Position numbers and translations under genes: made by a program
In this document: in pieces, positions 1-5,631 of the stretch
How positions within the stretch are numbered: position 1 is the stretch's first letter
How the letters are laid out: every line of letters begins with the position of its first letter
NCBI GenBank assembly: GCA_013695175.1
Contig: JACDAZ010000054.1
Coordinates: forward strand, 1 to 5,631
DNA: 5,631 nt
Origin: Flavisolibacter sp.
GTDB lineage: Bacteria; Bacteroidota; Bacteroidia; Chitinophagales; Chitinophagaceae
Reading direction: 5' to 3'
Notes under the pieces: generated by a model
Database searches by the model: none
Told to the model about the DNA's origin: nothing
What the model saw: the letters and a program-made list of their open reading frames with translations, nothing else

Positions 1-24
1 GAAATACATAAAATAAATTGATCA

Positions 25-415
25 CTACACTAAAACCGGCAATACTTTATCCCCAAAAACATTAAAAATTCCTCCTGTTTGCGGTTTACATTATGTAAAA
101 TGATCCTGTCAAATTGATATCATCCTGCCATTGTAGCCCAGGCTGCAGCAACATTAGAAGAAATGTTTCCCGCAAAGATTTTGGATGGCCCTGGCAAGTG
201 TCCCGGAGCACATGCAACACCAAATTGAAGTTTTGAATTAGCCATAGCAGCTCCCAGCAAGGAAAAGAATGACCACTATGGCTTGTCTTTCGCTCCATGG
301 ATGAAAATGATCGGAGCAATTTATTGCTTTAAACCCACTTCTTCAGCAAGGCGTACCAATTGCAAAAGTTCAGAAGGTGGGGAAATTGTTCATGCGATGC
401 GTTATAACCAATCAT
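25..415 (-). pseudogene. Broken LLM-class flavin-dependent oxidoreductase (probable non-F420 flavinoid type), internally deleted and rearranged
   Basis: This is a remnant of a luciferase-like TIM-barrel flavin oxidoreductase, recognised from memory as the 'probable non-F420 flavinoid oxidoreductase' subgroup related to F420-dependent glucose-6-phosphate dehydrogenases. The start is ATG at 415-413, 3 nt after the GH13 stop. Reading across frames gives MIGYNASHEQF, PPSELLQLVRLAEEVG, KAINCSDHFHPWSERQ, SGHSF, LLGAAMANSKLQFGVACAPG. This is the family N-terminus, including its hallmark CSDHFHPWSERQ. The family C-terminus follows from about 113: FDRIILHNVNRKQEE, then NVFGDKVLPVLV and a stop at 27-25. 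Net frameshifts lie near 379-382 (C run), 327-334, 280-283, 263-266 (T run on the coding strand) and about 70. Only about 130 codons remain where the family usually has roughly 320, so about 190 central codons are gone. The piece at 116-199 is inverted. No intact ORF survives, so the enzyme cannot be functional. The natural substrate of this subgroup is not known to me. Confidence 0.85.
116..199 (+). pseudogene. Inverted internal fragment of the flavin oxidoreductase pseudogene
   Basis: The plus strand encodes YHPAIVAQAAATLEEMFP at 118-171 and, after a one-base shift near 175, RFWMALAS at 176-199. In this oxidoreductase family that stretch (consensus style RYHPAIIAQAAATLAEMFPGRFW.ALGSG) directly follows the FGV.CAPG motif. 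The FGVACAPG motif is present here on the minus strand, ending at about 203. The fragment therefore sits at its expected place in the gene but in reverse orientation. The right breakpoint is about 195-203. The left one is about 114-120, where the minus-strand C-terminal remnant (FDRIILHNV) begins. The family assignment rests on remembered consensus. The opposite orientation is read directly from the sequence. Confidence 0.75.
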
Positions 416-418
416 AAT

Positions 419-751
419 TTATAATTTTTGCAGGCGAAACCACCTATATCCATAACCGTTAATTAAAATGTCTTCTTTCGTATCTTCATTTGTTTCTACA
501 TCACTTAATACTTCAAATAATTCACCTTTTTCAGGCAAAAATTTCTTCCTGTTACACCTTTCTTTTTCGGGTGAAAAATTATGCAACAGGTAAAGTTTTT
601 CCTTATTCCATTCAAAAGCATGAAAAAGAATAGAGTCATTAGGTGAATTAAAGATTTTAATATTGCCATATCCAATTTCAGGACATTGTTTCCTGGTAAT
701 TATTAATTTTTCAATCCAGTTCAACAGGGAGGAAGCATCGTGTTGTGCATT
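419..751 (-). pseudogene. C-terminal remainder of the GH13 enzyme, cut off by an in-frame stop
   Basis: This stretch is in the same frame as the catalytic part upstream and is separated from it only by the TAG at 754-752. It continues with NAQHDASSLLNWIEKL and ITRKQCPEIGYG, the last barrel helix and the start of domain C of trehalose-synthase-like GH13 enzymes. A beta-rich segment follows (SILFHAFEWNKEKLYLLHNF) and it ends at YGYRWFRLQKL with TAA at 421-419. With the catalytic part it would make a protein of 545 residues, a normal length for a single TreS-type GH13 subunit. The first possible restart is a TTG at 724-722 with no visible ribosome binding site, so independent translation is unlikely. 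The sequence is otherwise free of lesions, which suggests the stop is recent. Confidence 0.85.
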
Positions 752-754
752 CTA
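752..754 (-). other. In-frame amber (TAG) codon interrupting the GH13 gene
   Basis: The minus strand reads AAT ATA AAT ATA TAG AAT GCA CAA in the frame of the GH13 gene. The protein similarity continues unbroken on both sides (YGYQNINI, stop, NAQHDAS, SLLNW). The spacing between the two conserved blocks matches what I remember of TreS relatives (VNVEAQ.RDP.SLLNW), so one substitution, for example of GAG or AAG, would suffice to create it. Confidence 0.85.
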
Positions 755-2056
755 TATATTTATATTCTGATAACCATATTGTCCTTTGTTAATAACCGGA
801 TGTACTAAATCTTTTTCATCAGCTTCCGAAAATCCTCCATTCTTATTTTTTGTCCATTGCATAGGAGTTCTTACACTCTCCCTGCCTTCCAGCGAAAGAT
901 CATCACCCATTCCGATTTCCTCGCCATAACGTATCATAGGTATGCCTGGTAAACTAAACATAAGGCTATAGACAAACCGCAAAATTTTTTGATTACCATC
1001 AAACATGGGAGATAATCTTCTGCGGATGCCAAAACCAAAAACCCGCATATTTTCTTCAGGGGCCAGTTTATCAAAAACCTGCTTCATTTCATTTTTCTTA
1101 AGCAGCTTTAAATTTAATTCATCATGATGTCGTAAAAAGTTCAGAAATAAATTTTTATGTACAAGTTTTGGCAAATTCTGTATTGCTTCTTTTAGACTGG
1201 TGGCTTTATTTTGAACCAATGAAAGGAACAGGTATTGATTCAGGTAAAAGTTGAATAACATATGTACTTTATTTCCCTTACCTAAAAACTTTTTTATTTC
1301 ATCAGGCTTTCCATTTACTTCTGCCAATAAAAGTGCATCTCGTTTTTTTGCTAATGCAAAGTCCAGCATTTCATTAAAGAAATCATGTAATGTTTTTTCG
1401 TCCACTCCAACCAATCCATAATTTTCAACCATAATTTCTGCTGCATCTATTCTAAATCCACTTACTCCCAGGCGCAACCAAAAACCCATTATTTTTAAAA
1501 TTTCTTCTCTTACTGCTTCATTTCCTAAATTCAGGTCGGGCTGCTCTTTATAAAACCTGTGCAGGTAATATTTTTTTGCTGATTTATCGTATGTCCACAC
1601 TGTTTCTTCTTCACCTTTAAACATTAATCTGCTTTCATCAAATTCTATTGGTTCTTCAGACCATATATAATAATCATGATATGGAGAATTTTTATTTTTT
1701 CTCGCTTCCTGAAACCACGGATGTTGGATTGATGTATGATTCACTACAAGATCAATTATTATCCTGATGCCAAGATTATCTGCCTTTTCTATAAACACCG
1801 CAAAATCACCCAGGTTGCCTAATTGAGGATCAACATTATAATAATCCATCACATCATAACCATTATCTCTATCGGGTGAAGGATAAAATGGTATCAACCA
1901 AATGCACGTGATACCTAATCCTGCGAGGTAATCAAGTTTGTTGATAAGACCTATAAAATCTCCTACTCCATCACCGGTTGAATCATAAAAGGATTCAACA
2001 TCAAGAGAATAAAAAACAGCATTACGATACCAGTCTTGATGCAAATTTTTATACAT
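752..2056 (-). CDS. Trehalose-synthase-like GH13 alpha-glucosyl enzyme, catalytic barrel, truncated by amber stop
   Basis: The product is a 434-residue open part of a GH13 (alpha-amylase clan) enzyme most like TreS/maltose alpha-D-glucosyltransferase, which interconverts maltose and trehalose. Conserved regions: NGYDV at 65-69, DLVVNH at 102-107, GFRIDAAE at 200-207 with nucleophile D204, LLLAEVN at 242-248 with acid/base E246, and FLRHHDEL at 307-314 with transition-state stabiliser D312. TreS-like stretches are GIRRRLSP (343-350), YGEEIGMGDD (377-386) and RTPMQW (396-401). No signal peptide is seen, so it is probably cytoplasmic. The ATG start lies inside the 3' end of the ASRT-like gene (overlap 2049-2056), suggesting translational coupling. 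All catalytic residues precede the stop, but the last barrel helix and domain C are lost, so the truncated form is probably unstable or inactive. Exact substrate specificity cannot be read from the sequence; a related alpha-glucosidase or sucrose-active role is possible. Confidence 0.85.
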   Translation of the reverse strand: MYKNLHQDWYRNAVFYSLDVESFYDSTGDGVGDFIGLINKLDYLAGLGITCIWLIPFYPSPDRDNGYDVMDYYNVDPQLGNLGDFAVFIEKADNLGIRIIIDLVVNHTSIQHPWFQEARKNKNSPYHDYYIWSEEPIEFDESRLMFKGEEETVWTYDKSAKKYYLHRFYKEQPDLNLGNEAVREEILKIMGFWLRLGVSGFRIDAAEIMVENYGLVGVDEKTLHDFFNEMLDFALAKKRDALLLAEVNGKPDEIKKFLGKGNKVHMLFNFYLNQYLFLSLVQNKATSLKEAIQNLPKLVHKNLFLNFLRHHDELNLKLLKKNEMKQVFDKLAPEENMRVFGFGIRRRLSPMFDGNQKILRFVYSLMFSLPGIPMIRYGEEIGMGDDLSLEGRESVRTPMQWTKNKNGGFSEADEKDLVHPVINKGQYGYQNINI

Positions 2057-2429
2057 TTCCAGGAAAGGCTATGGTGGACAATAATGCATTTTCCGATTGT
2101 CTTGAATCCAGTCTTGTATGTTGCACAATAATGGCAACATTTGAAATAAATACACTTGCATAATCAGTATCTAATGGAATGGGTTCAGGATCTTTCAAAT
2201 CATTAAATCTTAAATGGAGCGTGCGTTGCGCAGGAACTTTTATTGTATAAGGACCTACAGGTTCTTTATCATCAAAATAAATATGAATTTTTACTTCAGC
2301 ATCTTCATTATTTGCATTTAAAATACAGGCTGACTCATGACTGGTCATATCGGGTTCAGGACCTGTACTTTGCGAAGGAATATAACCTTCTGCAATAGCC
2401 CATTGATGTTTGCCAATAGTATAATCCAT
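2049..2429 (-). CDS. Sensory rhodopsin transducer (ASRT) family protein
   Basis: A complete 126-residue homologue of the Anabaena sensory rhodopsin transducer (Pfam ASRT family), a small soluble beta-sandwich protein that forms oligomers. It carries the family signatures along its whole length: WAIAEGYIP at 10-18, GPEP at 23-26, SHESACILNA at 30-39, DKEPVGPY at 54-61, VPAQRT near 65-70, FNDL at 75-78, VQHTRLDSRQ at 102-111 and ENALLSTIAF at 113-122. The length matches the roughly 125-residue Anabaena protein, and there is no signal peptide or membrane segment. Its stop (2051-2049) lies inside the start of the GH13 gene, giving an 8-nt overlap. In Anabaena the protein couples to a sensory rhodopsin and has been reported to bind DNA. 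No rhodopsin gene is seen here, and the coupling to a GH13 enzyme suggests sensing or binding of a carbohydrate or related small molecule. That role is inference. Confidence 0.93.
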   Translation of the reverse strand: MDYTIGKHQWAIAEGYIPSQSTGPEPDMTSHESACILNANNEDAEVKIHIYFDDKEPVGPYTIKVPAQRTLHLRFNDLKDPEPIPLDTDYASVFISNVAIIVQHTRLDSRQSENALLSTIAFPGNV

Positions 2430-2490
2430 AAAATTCTTTTGACTAATCCATCAATTTTCGGGCCCTGTAAATACTGGTAACTGCTAAAGA

Positions 2491-2521
2491 AGAAGGTATA
2501 TAGCTAAACAGATGTAAACAA
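2491..2521 (-). promoter_or_regulatory. Weak Bacteroidota-type promoter candidate for the ASRT-GH13 unit
   Basis: In the 94-nt spacer between the glycosyltransferase and the ASRT-like gene the minus strand has TTG (2521-2519), 20 nt, then TACCTTCT (2498-2491). This is a partial match to the Bacteroidota -33/-7 pattern TTG / TAnnTTTG. It would put the transcript start near 2485, about 55 nt before the ATG. The match is poor. The long spacer is the main reason to suspect that this unit has its own promoter. Confidence 0.2.
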
Positions 2522-2523
2522 TT

Positions 2524-3690
2524 CTATTTCCTCCTTACTTTTTCCCAGGCAGGAGATTGTTTTCCTGAGAAATATCTTTTCATACCCGCCAGCATAGCGT
2601 AATTCATCAGGCAGAAATAAAAAGGAACAAAAAGAAATTTATTGCCGGTTTCTTTTTTAGCAAGTATCCATCCCAATAATGACATTGTGTAGAAAATAAT
2701 CTGTGCTATAAGTAAAATAGTATAAACAAAATCACCTTCCAGCAATACAATTATAACATTGAGTAGTAAAGAAATGATAATAAGCAGTGGTGTGATTGTC
2801 CATCTTAATACACGGTGGCTGATATATTGAAATGATAAAGCAGGATATTTAAATGGGTTTAACAAAAACTTTAATTGAAACACAGATTGTATACCACCGG
2901 CAGCTATTCGTATTTTTCTTTTTAATTCTTCTTTTGTATTTACAGAAGATGTTTCCACAGCATAAGCATTGGGTTCATATATAATTCGATGACCTTTTAC
3001 AGCAATACGAAGTGAAATTATAAGGTCATCCAGCACAGTTTCCTGAGGTACGGGTTCATAAAGAGCTCGCCTGATGCTATATAATTCACCAGCTGCGCCT
3101 ACAACAGAATACAAATCTGATTCCCATTTCTTTATCCTGGATTCATATTTCCAGTAAAAACCTTCTCCGGCAGTTGCATCTGAAAATTTGTTTTGTATAA
3201 TACGCTTTTCACCGGCAACTGCACCAATTTCTTCATCTGCAAAATGCCTGGTTAGGTTAACTAATGCATTTTTGTTTAAATAAGTATTGGCATCTGTAAA
3301 AACCACTATATCTGTTTTCACTTCTTCCATAGCCCTGTTAATTGCATGTATTTTACCACTACGTAACGGAGTGTGCATTAGTTTTATCTGCGGGTATGTT
3401 GAGAGTAAACCGGGAGTTGCATCAGTGGAACCATCAGTAATAAATAGTATCTCCAGTTTTTCGGGTGGGTATATTAATTCCAGGCAATTACTGATTTTAT
3501 CTTCAATATGTTGTTCTTCATTATATGCAGCTACCAATAATGTAAGGGTTGGAAAATAATCTTTAAAAATCTTGTGTTTCTTGCCGTTGCCGCTCAATCT
3601 TTTTATCATCACCATTATATAAATAGCAATGGCATAACCTATATAAGTATAAAATATGATGAACAAGCTTATCCAGAAAGCTATTTTCAT
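2524..3690 (-). CDS. Membrane-anchored family 2 glycosyltransferase
   Basis: A 388-residue processive-type GT2 enzyme that should transfer sugar from a nucleotide sugar at the inner face of the cytoplasmic membrane, probably for a polysaccharide or glycolipid. One N-terminal membrane helix (about 5-29) precedes a GT-A domain (about 45-275). Visible motifs are AAYNEE at 54-59, DGSTD at 86-90, FTDANT at 131-136 (metal/nucleotide-sugar site, DxD position), VGAAGELY at 197-204, LDD at 220-222 (probable catalytic base region) and RKIRIAAGG at 258-266 in the place of the Q/RxxRW motif. Three hydrophobic C-terminal segments follow (about 296-317, 321-343, 352-370). This architecture resembles hyaluronan or poly-GlcNAc synthase relatives, but acceptor and sugar cannot be told. 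The gene is intact and ends with TAG. It lies 94 nt upstream of the ASRT-like gene on the same strand and is divergent from the serine hydrolase, so it may or may not be co-transcribed with the GH13 unit. Confidence 0.9.
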   Translation of the reverse strand: MKIAFWISLFIIFYTYIGYAIAIYIMVMIKRLSGNGKKHKIFKDYFPTLTLLVAAYNEEQHIEDKISNCLELIYPPEKLEILFITDGSTDATPGLLSTYPQIKLMHTPLRSGKIHAINRAMEEVKTDIVVFTDANTYLNKNALVNLTRHFADEEIGAVAGEKRIIQNKFSDATAGEGFYWKYESRIKKWESDLYSVVGAAGELYSIRRALYEPVPQETVLDDLIISLRIAVKGHRIIYEPNAYAVETSSVNTKEELKRKIRIAAGGIQSVFQLKFLLNPFKYPALSFQYISHRVLRWTITPLLIIISLLLNVIIVLLEGDFVYTILLIAQIIFYTMSLLGWILAKKETGNKFLFVPFYFCLMNYAMLAGMKRYFSGKQSPAWEKVRRK

Positions 3691-3851
3691 AAGTGGAATG
3701 TACTAATGCTGTTAATTAGAGAACATATATACATAGATACAAATGAAAATAGTATTTTGATGTATTATTTCTACATAAACTTTGAAACAGTTATTAATAA
3801 AAGAAACTTAACAACCTAATGATTGGTTGCAACCTTCTCTATATTTAAATT
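3691..3851. promoter_or_regulatory. Divergent intergenic region between the glycosyltransferase and the serine hydrolase
   Basis: A very AT-rich 161-nt spacer that must hold the promoters of both divergent genes. On the plus strand TTTTG (3755-3759) is followed after 17 nt by AAACTTTG (3777-3784), a fair match to the Bacteroidota TTG / TAnnTTTG pattern, with a predicted start near 3790. On the minus strand TTCATTTG (3747-3740) resembles a -7 element 50 nt upstream of the glycosyltransferase ATG, but no -33 TTG was found at the right distance. No operator-like repeat was recognised. Confidence 0.35.
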
Positions 3852-5243
3852 ATGATAATGGGATTGTTAATTAAACGCATTTTAGCTGCCGTTCTTTTGG
3901 TTGCTGTTATTTTTGGTTTTCGTTATTGCTGGATATCTTTTCCTATTGCCACCGGTTTTGGTGCAAAAATTTTATGCAGTTCCGTATTTGTTGCCGGCAG
4001 AAATGAAGATGATATAAAAGCACAGGAATTACGATATCTCCCATTGAACCTGATTATTTATAAAGTGAATTACAATGATTCTTCTGTAACAACATCACTG
4101 CTTGGTTTTGCAAAAAGAAAAGCTATTTACAGGAAGGGATTGGGGGCTACTTTAATTAGTGAACTGCCGGAAGAAGATGTCAGGAATCAAAAAATCATTT
4201 TAGCGCCTCTGCCTGTTGTACAACAGGATTCTGTTCTTTGGCCTTTAGGTGATCAGCTACCCGACAGTATCCAACCGGGTATAAACTTAATACAACTTCG
4301 AGATGCAGTTAATAAAGCTTTTGAATCTGCAGATGTTGAAAATCCCATTGGTACAAGAGCTGTAGTAGTGGTATATGATGGTAAACTTGTTGCAGAAAAA
4401 TATGCACCCGGTTTTACAAAACAAACCCGGCTGAATGGCTGGAGCATGACGAAAAGCATTACCAATGCCCTCATTGGAATACTTGTAAAAGAAAATAAAT
4501 TAGACATTGATGCACCAGCACCGGTTAGTGAGTGGCAAAAAGAAAATGATCCCCGAAGTGCAATCACTACCAAACATTTATTGCAACAAACCAGCGGGCT
4601 TGATTTTGAAGAAGATTATAGCAAAAGCTCTGATGCTACCAGGATGCTTTTCCAAAAAGGAGATATGGCTGCTTATGTAGCTTCACGACCATTGAAAGAT
4701 AAACCAGGTCAGTTATTCTATTATTCCAGTGGTAACAGCAATATCTTATCCCGTATGATAAGAGAAATAGTTGGCGATCCGGATTATCATGTATTTCCTT
4801 ACAGGGAGTTGTTTCACAAACTTGGTATGTATAGTGCTATTTTGGAACCGGATGCTTCCGGCACGTTTGTAGGTTCCTCTTATAGTTATGCTACTGCCCG
4901 TGACTGGGCAAGGTTTGGTTTGTTGTATATAAATGATGGCGTGTATAACAAGGAACGAATACTGCCTGAAGGTTGGGTAAAACAAACAACAACACCATCA
5001 CCTGCAGCTAAGAAAGGTGAATATGGTTTTCAATTCTGGCTTAACAGGGGTAAACTAAATAATTCTTCTTCACGTACATTTACCGATGTTCCGCCTGACA
5101 TGTTTTATGCTGGTGGGTTTGAAGGACAAAACGTTTTTATTGTTCCATCTAAAAAACTTGTTGTTGTAAGATTGGGATTAACAAGAAATAAATCTTATGA
5201 TGCAAATGTTTTTTTATCTGACATTATAAAAGCTGTTGATTAA
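3852..5243 (+). CDS. Membrane-anchored serine hydrolase (beta-lactamase / family VIII esterase fold)
   Basis: A 463-residue protein of the class C beta-lactamase/penicillin-binding-protein-like superfamily (Pfam Beta-lactamase). An uncleaved-looking N-terminal membrane segment (about 7-25, preceded by IKR) suggests anchoring with the catalytic domain in the periplasm. The first 150 residues are a lineage-specific linker or small domain. The hydrolase domain (about 160-460) shows SMTK at 198-201 (SxxK, nucleophile S198 and K201), YSSGN at 291-295 (YxN, Y291 and N295) and FYAGGFEGQ at 418-426 at the third-motif position, followed by a beta strand (KKLVVVRLG). The pattern fits esterases, 6-aminohexanoate-dimer hydrolase-like enzymes or D-aminopeptidases better than true beta-lactamases. 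The substrate is unknown. A second in-frame ATG six bases downstream is an equally good start, since neither has a clear ribosome binding site. It stands alone on this strand. Confidence 0.9.
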   Translation: MIMGLLIKRILAAVLLVAVIFGFRYCWISFPIATGFGAKILCSSVFVAGRNEDDIKAQELRYLPLNLIIYKVNYNDSSVTTSLLGFAKRKAIYRKGLGATLISELPEEDVRNQKIILAPLPVVQQDSVLWPLGDQLPDSIQPGINLIQLRDAVNKAFESADVENPIGTRAVVVVYDGKLVAEKYAPGFTKQTRLNGWSMTKSITNALIGILVKENKLDIDAPAPVSEWQKENDPRSAITTKHLLQQTSGLDFEEDYSKSSDATRMLFQKGDMAAYVASRPLKDKPGQLFYYSSGNSNILSRMIREIVGDPDYHVFPYRELFHKLGMYSAILEPDASGTFVGSSYSYATARDWARFGLLYINDGVYNKERILPEGWVKQTTTPSPAAKKGEYGFQFWLNRGKLNNSSSRTFTDVPPDMFYAGGFEGQNVFIVPSKKLVVVRLGLTRNKSYDANVFLSDIIKAVD

Positions 5244-5282
5244 ATAATGGCATTGCTATTAACAGCAGGTAGATTATAAAAT

Positions 5283-5306
5283 ATGGGCTTCATCTCTGAA
5301 GCCCAT
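5283..5306. terminator. Hairpin terminator between convergent genes
   Basis: A perfect inverted repeat, ATGGGCTTCA (5283-5292), loop TCTC, TGAAGCCCAT (5297-5306). It lies 39 nt after the serine hydrolase stop and 26 nt after the stop of the convergent minus-strand gene. The T tract is better on the minus side (ATTTTAT after the stem) than on the plus side (GCGTTATC). It should therefore terminate the minus-strand gene most efficiently and may work in both directions. Confidence 0.75.
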
Positions 5307-5332
5307 GCGTTATCATAGATTAAGGTGATAGA

Positions 5333-5631
5333 TTATTGTACCCTTGTATTAAAATCAACTTCAATGTCAGTAGATGATTTAGTACTTGTAACCGTGTCAT
5401 CGGCTGCCTTATTTGGTGGATTTCCAGGATAATGACGCAAGGTAATTTTAATAGTACCTGTAGCCGCACTACCCGTTGCCCATGTGCTGGTAAGACCCAA
5501 AGGAATACCTGCTTCATCATTATTGAAATTAGTTACCGTAATGTTACTGCCTGCGGATGGCTGGTAATAAAAACGATGTGAAGCAGCTTCCGCAGCCACT
5601 TCGGCTGTAATATTTTCAACAGGCGAAACAG
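5333..5631 (-). CDS. 3' end of a Bacteroidota secreted/lipoprotein-type protein ('type 1 periplasmic binding fold superfamily' style), partial
   Basis: The reading frame is open from the right edge to the stop at 5335-5333, so only about the last 98 residues are visible. The edge sequence VSPVENITAEVAAEAASHRF is followed by FYYQPSAGSNITV, GIPLGLTSTWATG, TGTIKITLRHYPGNPP and the terminal TDIEVDFNTRVQ. This pattern (..ENIT.EV..EA..H.FFY..., GL...TG..S.GTL.ITLRHEP..., TDIEV.F...Q) is what I remember from small Bacteroidota lipoproteins named 'type 1 periplasmic binding fold superfamily protein', often encoded near TonB-dependent receptors. Beta-rich composition fits a secreted domain. Any signal peptide or lipobox lies outside the window. 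The gene converges on the serine hydrolase across a shared hairpin. The internal GTG at 5599-5597 is not needed as a start, because the similarity extends upstream of it. Confidence 0.7.
   Translation of the reverse strand, partial: VSPVENITAEVAAEAASHRFYYQPSAGSNITVTNFNNDEAGIPLGLTSTWATGSAATGTIKITLRHYPGNPPNKAADDTVTSTKSSTDIEVDFNTRVQ

Noticed and set aside
86..319. A 77-codon open frame on the minus strand within the oxidoreductase remnant
   Set aside because: It is a chance frame. Only short patches such as SGHSF fit the family, and the true coding signal hops between all three minus frames and one plus frame.
25..415. Frameshifts in the oxidoreductase as plain homopolymer sequencing errors
   Set aside because: Several lie at short C, T or A runs, which made this plausible, but more than 5 kb of neighbouring genes with equally long runs are free of frameshifts. 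Base-calling errors also cannot produce the inverted block or the missing centre.
752..754. TAG as a recoded sense codon (pyrrolysine or suppressor-based code)
   Set aside because: The glycosyltransferase gene ends with TAG at 2526-2524 right at its natural C-terminus, so TAG acts as a stop in this genome. No suppressor tRNA is visible in the window.
1978..2163. Plus-strand open frame across the ASRT/GH13 junction
   Set aside because: It is the antisense shadow of two well-supported minus-strand genes and has no recognisable protein features.
3287..3819. Two plus-strand open frames opposite the glycosyltransferase and its upstream region
   Set aside because: They mirror the glycosyltransferase coding sequence and AT-rich spacer, show no domain-like pattern, and conflict with a strongly supported gene.
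3840..3847. TATATTTA as a -7 promoter element for the serine hydrolase
   Set aside because: The match to TAnnTTTG is good, but transcription would begin at or after the ATG at 3852 and no TTG lies at the right distance upstream.
4253..4985. Minus-strand open frames opposite the serine hydrolase
   Set aside because: They are antisense shadows of a gene whose catalytic motifs are clear on the plus strand.
5320..5520. Second minus-strand open frame overlapping the partial gene at the right edge
   Set aside because: The overlapping frame ending at 5333 has the coherent secreted-protein pattern and stays open to the window edge. This one is low-complexity and out of frame.

Overview
The window is AT-rich and most likely from a Bacteroidota genome, possibly Chitinophagaceae. 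The genes have no clear Shine-Dalgarno sequences. The weak promoter candidates follow the TTG / TAnnTTTG pattern of that phylum, and the protein at the right edge looks like a Bacteroidota-type secreted protein. The assignment is inferred from protein style, because no marker gene is present.

Layout. Minus strand, read right to left: a membrane-anchored family 2 glycosyltransferase (3690-2524); a complete 126-residue homologue of the Anabaena sensory rhodopsin transducer, ASRT (2429-2049); a trehalose-synthase-like GH13 enzyme starting inside the ASRT gene (2056-419) but cut by an in-frame amber codon at 754-752; and, 3 nt further on, the wreck of an LLM-class flavin-dependent oxidoreductase of the 'probable non-F420 flavinoid oxidoreductase' type (415-25). 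Plus strand: a divergently transcribed membrane-anchored serine hydrolase of the beta-lactamase/family VIII esterase fold (3852-5243). A hairpin at 5283-5306 separates it from the convergent 3' end of a minus-strand secreted-type protein that runs off the right edge.

How the genes may work together. ASRT, GH13 and the oxidoreductase form a tight unit (8-nt overlap, then a 3-nt gap), so the ASRT-like protein is probably a partner or sensor in alpha-glucan/trehalose metabolism here and not a photoreceptor transducer; no rhodopsin gene is visible. The unit appears to be decaying from its distal end. The oxidoreductase has lost its middle, carries several frameshifts and has an internal piece turned around. 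The GH13 gene has one nonsense codon. ASRT is intact. The flanking glycosyltransferase and serine hydrolase are also intact, which argues against generally poor sequence quality.

No tRNA, rRNA, CRISPR array or insertion sequence was seen. The longest stretch without a gene is the 161-nt divergent spacer at 3691-3851.
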